Origin: Leifsonia sp. 71-9
GTDB lineage: Bacteria > Actinomycetota > Actinomycetes > Actinomycetales > Microbacteriaceae
DNA length: 64,000 nucleotides
Direction of reading: 5' to 3'
Assembly: GCF_001898805.1 (NCBI RefSeq)
Contig: NZ_MKVJ01000018.1
Coordinates: forward strand, 142,206-206,205
Shown here: positions 41,652 to 50,932 of the stretch, one piece after another
How positions within the stretch are numbered: the stretch's first letter is position 1
How the letters are laid out: every line of letters begins with the position of its first letter
Made by a program: the position numbers and the translations under genes
The notes under the pieces: generated by a model
What the model was told of the DNA's origin: nothing
Databases searched by the model: none
Seen by the model: the letters and a program-made list of their open reading frames with translations, nothing else

Positions 41652-41677
41652 CGGGTGCAAGACGTAGGGGACAGCGC

Positions 41678-42742
41678 ATGGCGAGTAGCACTCAGAAGTA
41701 CCGGGTGGTCGTGATCGAGGACGACCCGGATGTGGCCTTCTTCATGAAGACCGTGCTCGAGAAGCGGGCGGACGCGGTGGTGACGGCGATCACCGACCCC
41801 TCGCGGGCGCTCTCCACCATCGCCGAATTCGAGCCCGACCTCGTCCTGACCGACATCGAGATGCCGGGCATCTCGGGCCTCGACCTGCTCAAGGAGCTGC
41901 GCTCGCAGTATCCCGGCATGCCGGTCGTGGTCATGACCGCCCACGTCTCGGTCGACTACGCCGTCGCAGCGTTGCGGAGCCAGGCCGACGAGTTCCTCAC
42001 CAAGCCGGTCGCCTCGGCCGACCTCGTCTCGATCGTCACCCGGCTGGCGGAGGAGGGGCGGACCAAGCGCGCCGCCGGCCGTCAGCAGGTGGTGCTCGCC
42101 ATCGGCGCCCACCCCGACGACGTGGAGATCGGTGTCGGCGGCATCCTCGCCGCGCACCGGGACGCCGGCAACCAGGTCGTGATCCTGACCCTGTCGCGCG
42201 GTGCGCGCGGCGGCGACGCGGACGACCGCCAGCACGAGTCGCTCGCCGCGGCGGAGCTGCTCGGCGCCCGCCTGTTCCTGGAGGACCTCGAGGACACCCA
42301 CATCTCCGCGGCCGATCCGACCGTGTCGATCATCGAGCGGGTGGTGCGGGAGGTCGAGCCCGACATCGTCTACACGCACTCCGCCCACGACCGCCACCAG
42401 GATCACCGCGCGGTGCACGCCGCCGTCAACGTGGCGACCCGCAACGTGCGGACCGTCTGCTGCTTCCAGAGCCCGAGCGCGACCATCGACTTCCGCCCCA
42501 CGCGGTTCGTCCCGATCGACGGCTTCACGGATGCCAAGCTGGCCCTCATCGACTGCTTCCGCTCGCAGGACCTGCGCGCCTACCTCGAGCACGACTTCGT
42601 GCTCGCGACCGCGCGCTACTGGTCCCGCTTCGGCGGCGGCACGATGTGCGAGCCGCTCGAAGTCATGCGGGACACCGCCGACATCTCCATCCCCGCCTCG
42701 ACGATCTCGACCGAGGCCCGACTCCGAAGGACCGCCGAATGA
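41678..42742 (+). CDS. Response-regulator receiver fused to PIG-L deacetylase
   Basis: 354 residues. A CheY-like receiver (1-125) has acidic pocket E14/D15/D16, phospho-acceptor D59 (LVLTDIEMPG), T87 and K109. It is fused to a PIG-L/LmbE zinc deacetylase (about 136-345) with AHPDD (144-148) and the ligand cluster HSAHDRHQDH (234-243). PIG-L enzymes remove acetyl groups from GlcNAc-like or related substrates; here phosphorylation would directly gate the hydrolase (inference). First gene of a seven-gene operon with AGGGGA 6 nt before the ATG. The ATGA overlap joins it to the ATP-grasp gene. Confidence 0.88.
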   Translation: MASSTQKYRVVVIEDDPDVAFFMKTVLEKRADAVVTAITDPSRALSTIAEFEPDLVLTDIEMPGISGLDLLKELRSQYPGMPVVVMTAHVSVDYAVAALRSQADEFLTKPVASADLVSIVTRLAEEGRTKRAAGRQQVVLAIGAHPDDVEIGVGGILAAHRDAGNQVVILTLSRGARGGDADDRQHESLAAAELLGARLFLEDLEDTHISAADPTVSIIERVVREVEPDIVYTHSAHDRHQDHRAVHAAVNVATRNVRTVCCFQSPSATIDFRPTRFVPIDGFTDAKLALIDCFRSQDLRAYLEHDFVLATARYWSRFGGGTMCEPLEVMRDTADISIPASTISTEARLRRTAE

Positions 42743-43737
42743 CCAGAGTTCTCGTGACAGGCGCGGGCGGCCCCGCGGGCGTCGCCGTGATCCGCTCGCT
42801 GCTCGCGAGGGACGACGTCGACGTGCTCGCCGCCGACATGGACGGCTGGGCGAGCGGCCTCTACCTGGTGCCGGCGGCGAACCGCCGGATCGTGCCGGCC
42901 GGCCGCTCGGAGACGTTCGTCGACGAGCTCATCGCGATGTGCGGCGCCGACGGCGTGGACGTGCTGTTCTCGACCGTCGACGTCGAGCTCCCCGGGCTCG
43001 CCGCCCGCCGTGACGAGCTGCAGGCCGTCGGAACGGCGCTGGCCGCCCCGAGCCACGAGACCCTCGTCACCTGCCTGGACAAGTTCCGGCTGGCCGAGCG
43101 GGTGGAGGGCTCCGCCCGCATCCCGCGCACCCGGCTGCTGACCGCCGAGGGCGTGGCGGAGGACTGGGACTTCCCCGTCATCATCAAGCCCCGCAGCGGT
43201 GCGGGCTCGCGCGGCGTCCGGCTCATCCCCGACCGCGCGGCGCTCGAGGCCGTGCCACTGGACGACAGCATCCTGATCCAGGAGAACCTGCCGGGGGAGG
43301 AGTTCTCCGTCGACGTGCTGGCCGGCCTGGACGGCTCCGTCATCGCCGCGGTGCCGCGGTCGCGCGAGCGGGTCGACTCCGGCGTCTCGATCGCCGGTCG
43401 CACCGTGAAGCGGGACGAGCTCTCCGACACGGCCGCCGCGGTCGCGCGGTCGATCGGCCTCACCGGCGTCGCGAACGTGCAGCTGCGCTACAGCGTGGAG
43501 GGCACCCCCGCCCTGCTCGAGGTGAACCCCCGCTTCCCGGGCGCCATGCCGCTCACGATCGCGGCCGGCGTCGACATGCCGTCGCTCCTGCTCGACCTCG
43601 TGCTCGGCCGCCCGGTGCCCGCGACCGTCGACTTCCGCGAGCTCGCCAACGTGCGGTTCCTCGAGGACGTCTTCCTCGACCCGGCCGACGTGCTGGTCTC
43701 GGAGAACGCGGCGCACGCCGACGAGCTCGACGAGTGA
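42739..43737 (+). CDS. ATP-grasp domain ligase
   Basis: 332 residues. An N-terminal Rossmann-like pre-ATP-grasp domain (VLVTGAGGPAGVAVIRSL) is followed by an ATP-grasp fold: PVIIKPRSGAGSRGV binds ATP, ILIQENLPGEEFSVDVL follows, and LLEVNPRFPGAMPLTIAAGV carries the Glu/Asn metal ligands. Related to carbamoyl-phosphate-synthase-like single ATP-grasp proteins, which join a carboxylate to an amine via an acyl phosphate. The substrate is unknown; the amine could be the product of the preceding deacetylase (inference). ATGA overlap upstream and GTGA overlap downstream. Confidence 0.83.
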   Translation: MTRVLVTGAGGPAGVAVIRSLLARDDVDVLAADMDGWASGLYLVPAANRRIVPAGRSETFVDELIAMCGADGVDVLFSTVDVELPGLAARRDELQAVGTALAAPSHETLVTCLDKFRLAERVEGSARIPRTRLLTAEGVAEDWDFPVIIKPRSGAGSRGVRLIPDRAALEAVPLDDSILIQENLPGEEFSVDVLAGLDGSVIAAVPRSRERVDSGVSIAGRTVKRDELSDTAAAVARSIGLTGVANVQLRYSVEGTPALLEVNPRFPGAMPLTIAAGVDMPSLLLDLVLGRPVPATVDFRELANVRFLEDVFLDPADVLVSENAAHADELDE

Positions 43738-44510
43738 CCGCCGGGCGTCCCGTGATCGACGTCGCCGAGCTGCTCCGCGGCGACTTCCACGTGCACTCCG
43801 CCTTCTCCGACGACGCGGTCAGCACGCTCGCCGAGAACATCGCCGCGGCCGACGCCGCCGGACTCGACCGTCTGCGGTTGAACGACCACGTGCGCGCGTC
43901 GACGACCTGGGTGCCGGAGTTCGTCGCGGCCGTCGCGGCCGAGCGGATCCCCTCGGGTCTCACCGTGTTCACGGGCGTCGAGACCAAGCTGCTCGACGTG
44001 ACCGGAGCGGTGGATGTGCCGGCCGACCTCGTCGTCGGGGCGGGCGGCGTCGACACGATCGTGATCGGCGACCACCAGTTCCCGGGCACGGACGGCCCCT
44101 GGTCCCCTCAGGCCACGCGCGACCGCCTCGCCGCGGGCCTCTCGGAGGCGGACGCCCTCGACCTGCTCGTCACGGCCAGCATCCGGGCGATGGAGCGCAC
44201 CCCGCAGGCGCAGCTCGCCCACTGGTTCTCCATCCTGCCCAAGGTCGGCCTCGACGAGGCGCAGCTCGGAGCCGACCGGCTGACGGCGTGGGCCCAGGCG
44301 GCGGCCGCCACCGGCACCGTCGTCGAGGTGAACGAGAAATGGGCGTGCCCCGGCGTGGAGGCGATCGTCGCCCTCCAGCGGGCCGGAGCGCGTATCGTTG
44401 CCTCCACCGACAGTCACATCGCGAGCGACGTCGGCCGGTACGACCGGGCGACCGCGCTCCTCACGGAGGCGGCCCGCCGGCTCGCGCCCGAGGGTGAGGA
44501 CGACCGATGA
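43734..44510 (+). CDS. PHP-domain metal-dependent hydrolase
   Basis: 258 residues. FHVHSAFSDDAVST (HxH), LNDHVR, FTGVETKLLD, DHQFPG, EVNEKW and STDSHIASDVG mark the PHP trinuclear-metal site, resembling YcdX/histidinol-phosphatase-like members rather than the RNase AM type at 9073. It likely hydrolyses a phosphoester or related bond. Linked by 4-nt overlaps to the ATP-grasp gene and the small membrane protein. Role in the pathway unknown. Confidence 0.82.
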   Translation: MTAGRPVIDVAELLRGDFHVHSAFSDDAVSTLAENIAAADAAGLDRLRLNDHVRASTTWVPEFVAAVAAERIPSGLTVFTGVETKLLDVTGAVDVPADLVVGAGGVDTIVIGDHQFPGTDGPWSPQATRDRLAAGLSEADALDLLVTASIRAMERTPQAQLAHWFSILPKVGLDEAQLGADRLTAWAQAAAATGTVVEVNEKWACPGVEAIVALQRAGARIVASTDSHIASDVGRYDRATALLTEAARRLAPEGEDDR

Positions 44511-44662
44511 GCCCCATCGAGCTGAACCGTGCGCAGCGGACCGAGATGCAGCGCGAGATCGACCAGAACCGTCGCTGGGAGCGACGACTGCCGGTGTACG
44601 CGGCGATCTCCCTGCTCGTGCTCGCGGCGATCGTCGTGGTCCGGGTAGTGTTCTTCTCGTGA
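44507..44662 (+). CDS. 51-residue single-pass membrane protein
   Basis: Begins MSPIELNRAQRTEMQREIDQ: a charged amphipathic N-terminus (about 1-28), then one membrane helix (about 29-49, VYAAISLLVLAAIVVV) and a short FFS end. Too small for most gene finders but firmly supported: its ATG overlaps the PHP stop (ATGA) and its TGA overlaps the receiver GTG (GTGA), so it sits exactly in register in the coupled operon. Candidate membrane anchor or sensor partner for the histidine kinase (inference). No family recognised. Confidence 0.8.
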   Translation: MSPIELNRAQRTEMQREIDQNRRWERRLPVYAAISLLVLAAIVVVRVVFFS

Positions 44663-45045
44663 CCGGACGCGTCCCGCGCATCGTCATCGCCGATGACGAC
44701 GACGACATCCGCGGCCTCATGGTGATCGCCGCGAAGCGTGCCGGCGTCGAGGTCGTGGCCGCCGTGGACAACGGCCGCTCCGCCCTCGAGACGCTCCTGT
44801 CCGACGACATCGACCTCGCCGTGCTCGACATCTCCATGCCCGGCCTCAACGGAGTGGAGGTCGCCGAAGCCGTCCGCGCGCAGCGACCGGACACCCTCAT
44901 CCTGATGGTCTCCGCCTCCGTGCAGCTGCTCACGGACCACGGGGTGGTCGCCGAGCGCTCCGACGGGTTCATCATCAAGCCGTTCAGCCCCCGGGTGCTG
45001 ACGGAGCGCATCCGCGCGATGCTCGGCATCGAGGTGAGCGCATGA
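44659..45045 (+). CDS. Stand-alone response-regulator receiver
   Basis: 128 residues, receiver only. Acidic patch ADDDDD (11-16), phospho-acceptor D57 (AVLDISMPG), S85 in place of the common Thr, K107 (IIKPF). It has no output domain, so it works as a CheY-like partner or phospho-relay intermediate. Between the small membrane protein and the histidine kinase, with 4-nt overlaps on both sides. Confidence 0.9.
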   Translation: MTGRVPRIVIADDDDDIRGLMVIAAKRAGVEVVAAVDNGRSALETLLSDDIDLAVLDISMPGLNGVEVAEAVRAQRPDTLILMVSASVQLLTDHGVVAERSDGFIIKPFSPRVLTERIRAMLGIEVSA

Positions 45046-46850
45046 CGCTCGACCGGCTGCTCGGCCGCCTCCCCATCGATTCGCCGTCGGTCATCATGAA
45101 GCAGCTCCCGACGCTGGCCGGTTTCGTCCTGGCGCTCGCCGTGGTGCTCATCCCCGACTTCGTGCCGGTCGACCACCCCGGGTACGTGTGGGCGTCCATC
45201 GCCGCGATCGCCGTCGCCACCCTCCTCGCGGGCGTGCTGCCGTGGCACCGGATCCACGACGGCTGGATCACCGTCGTGCCGCTGGTCTCGCTGCTCGCGA
45301 TCGGCCTGCTGCGTCTCGGCACGGGCGGGTCGACCTCGCCGATCGCGGTCATCCTCCTCCTGCCGTTCATCTGGATCGCCACCGAGGAGGGGCGCCGCAA
45401 CATCCTCATCGCCACGGCCGGGATGTTCGTCGTGCTCCTGGCGCCGCTGTACGCGACGGGCGTTCCCGGCACCCCCGTCGATCTCGTGCGGGCCCTGTTC
45501 TCGCCGGTCATCTACTTCATCGTCGCCACGGTCATCAACGAGATCGCGCACCGGCTCCGCTCCCAGCTGGCCGCCACGAAGGCCGCGGCCGAGCAGCGGG
45601 CCGAGCTGCTCGCGCAGGCGGTCACGGCGCAGGACGAGCTGGTGCTCAACGAGGCCCGCCTGAAGACCGCCAACCGGCTCATCCAGAGCATCTGGAACGC
45701 GGTGACCGAGCAGTCCGTCATCGGCACCGACCTCGACGGCCTCATCGACGTGTGGAACCCCGGCGCGGAGAAGATGTTCGGGCTCACCGAGAAGCAGGTC
45801 GTCGACGGCGATCGGCACATCGTCGAGTTCCATCTGGCGTCCGAACTGGAGGAGCGCCTGCGCGATATGGACGCGCGCTTCACGACGGTCGCCAGTGCGG
45901 ACGACTTCTCCGCGCTCGTCGACACCGTGCGGGCCGGGTACGCCGACGTGCGGGACTGGACCTACGTGCGCCCCGACGGCAAGCGCGTCCCCGTGCAGGT
46001 GGCGGCGACGCCCCGCATCGACGAGAACGGCCACCGCGTCGGCTTCATCTTCGTGGCCACCGACATGACCCAGGCGCGGGAGTTCGCGCGTCTGAAGGAC
46101 GAGTTCGTCGGCCTGATCTCGCACGAGCTGCGCACACCGCTCAGCTCGATCCTGGGCTACCTCGAACTGATGCGCGACGACGACGAGTCGCCGCTCTCGG
46201 ACGAGCAGCTGCAGTACCTCGCCGTCGCGGAACGCAACGCGCACCGGCTGCTGCGCCTGGTCGGCGACCTGCTCTTCACCGCCCAGGTCGAGTCGGGGCG
46301 GTTCCCGCTCGACATCAAGGACGTCGAGCTCGGCTCCGTCGTCGCGGCCTCGGTCGAGACGGCGCGACCCATCGCGGCCGCGGCCGGCGTCACGCTCGTC
46401 AGCGAGGTGCCGGAGGGGCAGGTGGAGGTCCGCGGCGACGCGGTGCGCCTCGGCCAGGCCGTCGACAACCTCATCTCCAACGCAGTCAAGTTCACGCCGT
46501 CCGGCGGCACCGTCACCGTCGCGCTGCAGCCGGCCGCGGAGGAGGCGGTGATCGCGGTCACCGACACCGGCATCGGGATCCCCGCCGTCGAGCTGAGCCA
46601 GCTCTCGCAGCGCTTCTTCCGCGCCTCCACCGCCACGCGCAACGCCGTCCCCGGCGTCGGCCTCGGCCTCACGATCACCAAGGCGATCGTGACGGCTCAC
46701 GGCGGCCGGCTCGACATCGCGAGCGAGGAGGGCGTCGGCACCTCCATCAGCATCGCCCTGCCGGTGGAGACGCCGCAGCCGGTGGTGGATGCGCTGCCCG
46801 GCGCCGACTCCGTGCCCGCGGCCGGATCCGTGCGCGGAGCGACGTCGTGA
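45042..46850 (+). CDS. Membrane PAS-domain sensor histidine kinase
   Basis: 602 residues. Five to six membrane helices (about 22-165), a coiled coil (170-215), PAS (about 215-345, with WNPGAEKMFGLTE and PDGKRVPV), HisKA with phospho-acceptor H361 (LISHELRTPL) and HATPase with N box DNLISNAVKF, G1 DTGIGI and G2 GVGLGL. It autophosphorylates and should pass phosphate to the receivers at 44659 and in the PIG-L fusion. There is no DNA-binding regulator in the operon. The membrane region is sensor-like (DUF or MASE-type not assigned), so the signal is unknown. Confidence 0.9.
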   Translation: MTLDRLLGRLPIDSPSVIMKQLPTLAGFVLALAVVLIPDFVPVDHPGYVWASIAAIAVATLLAGVLPWHRIHDGWITVVPLVSLLAIGLLRLGTGGSTSPIAVILLLPFIWIATEEGRRNILIATAGMFVVLLAPLYATGVPGTPVDLVRALFSPVIYFIVATVINEIAHRLRSQLAATKAAAEQRAELLAQAVTAQDELVLNEARLKTANRLIQSIWNAVTEQSVIGTDLDGLIDVWNPGAEKMFGLTEKQVVDGDRHIVEFHLASELEERLRDMDARFTTVASADDFSALVDTVRAGYADVRDWTYVRPDGKRVPVQVAATPRIDENGHRVGFIFVATDMTQAREFARLKDEFVGLISHELRTPLSSILGYLELMRDDDESPLSDEQLQYLAVAERNAHRLLRLVGDLLFTAQVESGRFPLDIKDVELGSVVAASVETARPIAAAAGVTLVSEVPEGQVEVRGDAVRLGQAVDNLISNAVKFTPSGGTVTVALQPAAEEAVIAVTDTGIGIPAVELSQLSQRFFRASTATRNAVPGVGLGLTITKAIVTAHGGRLDIASEEGVGTSISIALPVETPQPVVDALPGADSVPAAGSVRGATS

Positions 46851-47653
46851 CCTCGGTCGCCGTCGCCGTCGCGCAGTTCACCCCGCGCGACGATCGGGCG
46901 CACAACCGGGAGGTCGTCGCCGGGCTGATCGCGGTCGCCGCCGAGCGCGGCGCGCGGCTGGTCGTGTTCCCGGAGTACTCCTCCTACTTCACCGACCCGC
47001 TCGGCCCGTCGTTCGCGCACAACGCGGAACCGCTCGACGGGGAGTTCGTGGACGCCCTCGCGGGCGCGGCGCGCGACCACGGCGTGCACGTGGTCGCCGG
47101 GCTGGTCGAACGCACGGACGAGCGGCACCGCTTCGCGAACGCCCTGGTGGCGGTGGCGCCCAGCGGCGACGTGGTCGCCGTCTACCGCAAGCAGCATCTC
47201 TACGACGCCTTCGGCTCCCGCGAGTCCGACTGGGTCGTGCCCGGCGAGCTCGGCGAGCCGCAGCTGTTCGAGGTCGACGGGCTGCGGGTCGGCCTGCAGA
47301 CCTGCTACGACCTCCGCTTCCCCGAGGTCACCCGGCTCCTCGCCGACGCGGGAGCGGATCTCGTCGCCATCCCGGCCGAGTGGGTGCGCGGCCCGCTCAA
47401 GGAGCACCACTGGACGACGCTCCTGCAGGCGCGCGCGATCGAGAACACCCTCTACGTCGCGGCCGCCGACCACACCCCGCCCATCGGCGTGGGCGCGAGC
47501 GCGATCGTCGACCCGATGGGGGTGACCGTCGCCGCCCTCGCCGAGACCACCGGTGTCGCCGTGGCCGAGGCGTCGCGCGAGCGGGTCGATCAGGTCAGGG
47601 AGGTCAACCCGGCCCTGGCCCTGCGGCGGTACCGGGTCGTCCCTCGCGACTGA
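46847..47653 (+). CDS. Nitrilase-superfamily carbon-nitrogen hydrolase
   Basis: 268 residues. The Glu-Lys-Cys triad is visible: E in VVFPEYSSYF, K in VYRKQHLYDAF, C in LQTCYDLRFPE, with a further Glu in the EHHW region. Resembles omega-amidase/deaminated-glutathione-amidase-like members. It hydrolyses amide C-N bonds. As the last gene of the coupled operon it may cleave or repair the amide product of the ATP-grasp enzyme (inference). GTG start in a 4-nt overlap with the kinase gene. Confidence 0.87.
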   Translation: MTSVAVAVAQFTPRDDRAHNREVVAGLIAVAAERGARLVVFPEYSSYFTDPLGPSFAHNAEPLDGEFVDALAGAARDHGVHVVAGLVERTDERHRFANALVAVAPSGDVVAVYRKQHLYDAFGSRESDWVVPGELGEPQLFEVDGLRVGLQTCYDLRFPEVTRLLADAGADLVAIPAEWVRGPLKEHHWTTLLQARAIENTLYVAAADHTPPIGVGASAIVDPMGVTVAALAETTGVAVAEASRERVDQVREVNPALALRRYRVVPRD

Positions 47654-47662
47654 GCCCGCGGA

Positions 47663-48859
47663 TCAGGCGCTGAGACCGGCGAGCCGGCCGGCCGCCTCCT
47701 CCAGCACGCCGATCCGCTTGCAGAAGGCGAAACGCACCAGCGACGCCGTGCGCTCCGCGTACTCGTCGCGGCAGAAGGCGGCCAGCGGCACCGCCACGAC
47801 CCCGGCGAGGTCGGGGAGCGCGCGGCAGAAGGCGACCGCATCCCGATGGCCGAGGGGAGCGGCGTCGGCGACGACGAAATACGTGCCGTCGGTGGGGAGC
47901 ACCCCGAAGCCCGCCGCGCGCAGGCCGGCGGACAGGACGTCCCGCTTGTGCGCGAGGTCGGCGGCGATCCCGGTGAAGTACGAGTCGGGAAGAGCGAGGC
48001 CGGCCGCGATCGCGGGCTGGAACGGCGCCGCGTTCACATAGGTCAGGAACTGCTTGACGGCGAGGACGGCCGTCACGAGCTCCGGCGGCGCGGTGAGCCA
48101 GCCGACCTTCCACCCGGTCGTGTTGAAGGTCTTGCCTCCCGACGAGATGGTGACGGTGCGCTCGCGCGCCCCCGGGAGCGTCGCGATCGGGATGTGCGCG
48201 GGGCCGAACGTGAGGTGCTCGTAGACCTCGTCGGTCACGATGATCGCGTCGTGCCGCTCGGCGAGCTCGACGATCGTCTGGAGCAGCTCCCGGTCGAACA
48301 CCGTCCCGGTGGGGTTGTGCGGCGTGTTCACGAGGATCACGCGGGTGCGGTCGGTGACGGCGGCACGCAGCCGCTCGGGATCGGGCAGGAACGCGGGTGG
48401 CTCCAGCGGGACGGTGACGTGCCGCCCGCCGGCCAGGGCGATGACGGCGCCGTATTCGTCGTAGAAGGGCTCGAAGGTCACGACCTCGTCGCCGGGTTCG
48501 AGCAGGGCGAGCAGGGTCGCGGCGATCGCCTCCGTGGCGCCCGCCGTGACCAGCACCTCGCGATCGGGCTCGAGCTCGATCCCGTAGAACCGCCGCTGGT
48601 GCTCGGCGACGGCGTGACGCAGCACCGGGGTGCCCGGCCCGGGCGGGTACTGGTTCGCCCCGCTCCTGATCGCCTCGACCGCGGCGTCGAGCACCGCGGC
48701 GGGGCCGTCCTCGTCGGGGAAGCCCTGCCCCAGATTGATCGCGCCCGTGCGCGCGGCGAGGGCGCTCATCTCCGCGAAGATCGTCGGGCGGACCGTTCCG
48801 TCCGCTCCGAGCAGGCCTGCTCCGTCCGCCGCGCGCCGCCAGGCTCCCGAGACCGTCAT
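47663..48859 (-). CDS. Class I/II PLP-dependent aminotransferase
   Basis: 398 residues. NLGQGFPDEDGP, NQYPPGPGTP, VNTPHNPTG and ISSGGKTFNTTGWKVGW (Schiff-base Lys) are the fold I aminotransferase motifs, with the kynurenine/glutamine-aminotransferase-like GFPD. YbdL/DapC-type subfamily; if it uses glutamine or methionine, its oxo-acid product would be an omega-amidase substrate, and the convergent neighbour at 46847 is omega-amidase-like. ATG at 48859 has AGAGG 5 nt upstream; a GTG at 48865 is the alternative. Convergent with the nitrilase gene at a 9-nt gap. Confidence 0.87.
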   Translation of the reverse strand: MTVSGAWRRAADGAGLLGADGTVRPTIFAEMSALAARTGAINLGQGFPDEDGPAAVLDAAVEAIRSGANQYPPGPGTPVLRHAVAEHQRRFYGIELEPDREVLVTAGATEAIAATLLALLEPGDEVVTFEPFYDEYGAVIALAGGRHVTVPLEPPAFLPDPERLRAAVTDRTRVILVNTPHNPTGTVFDRELLQTIVELAERHDAIIVTDEVYEHLTFGPAHIPIATLPGARERTVTISSGGKTFNTTGWKVGWLTAPPELVTAVLAVKQFLTYVNAAPFQPAIAAGLALPDSYFTGIAADLAHKRDVLSAGLRAAGFGVLPTDGTYFVVADAAPLGHRDAVAFCRALPDLAGVVAVPLAAFCRDEYAERTASLVRFAFCKRIGVLEEAAGRLAGLSA

Positions 48860-48920
48860 CTCCACCTCTTCCTCGTGTGCGCCTCCAACCTACGGCCTGG
48901 GCCGCCGGGGAGTCGTCGAC

Positions 48921-48926
48921 TACGTT
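48921..48926 (+). promoter_or_regulatory. TACGTT -10 box upstream of HtrA gene
   Basis: TACGTT fits TANNNT about 100 nt before the ATG at 49026, giving a 90-nt leader. No clear -35. Confidence 0.35.
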
Positions 48927-48992
48927 AAGGAGAGTCATCGACAGGCGGAAGGCAGCCCACAGGGGGCGCAAATAGAACACCCAGGTTCGCGT

Positions 48993-49017
48993 CCCAAGCT
49001 GTTCCTGCTTGGAAGGA
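48993..49017 (+). promoter_or_regulatory. Hairpin adjoining the HtrA Shine-Dalgarno
   Basis: CCAAGC and GCTTGG form a 6-bp stem (loop TGTTCCT) directly before AAGGAG. The loop TTCCT is complementary to AGGA of the SD, so an alternative pairing could hide the SD. Structure by eye only. Confidence 0.35.
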
Positions 49018-49025
49018 GCAACACC

Positions 49026-50813
<1,788 letters not shown>

Positions 50814-50830
50814 CCCGCCCCGCGGACCTG

Positions 50831-50862
50831 AAGGCCGTCCCGTGCTCGCACGGGGCGGCCTT
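50831..50862 (+). terminator. Hairpin terminator after HtrA
   Basis: AAGGCCGTCCCGTGC pairs with GCACGGGGCGGCCTT (one G-T wobble) around a 2-nt loop, followed by a weak T-rich stretch. Confidence 0.75.
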
Positions 50863-50932
50863 CCGTCGCGTGCCGGGGGCGTCCAGCCACCGGCTGGTAG
50901 GCTCGGGCGGACCCGAAAGACGAATGGAACAC

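Noticed and set aside
48859-48865. GTG at 48865 as the aminotransferase start
   Set aside because: The ATG at 48859 has better SD spacing (AGAGG, 5 nt); the two-residue difference does not affect the call.
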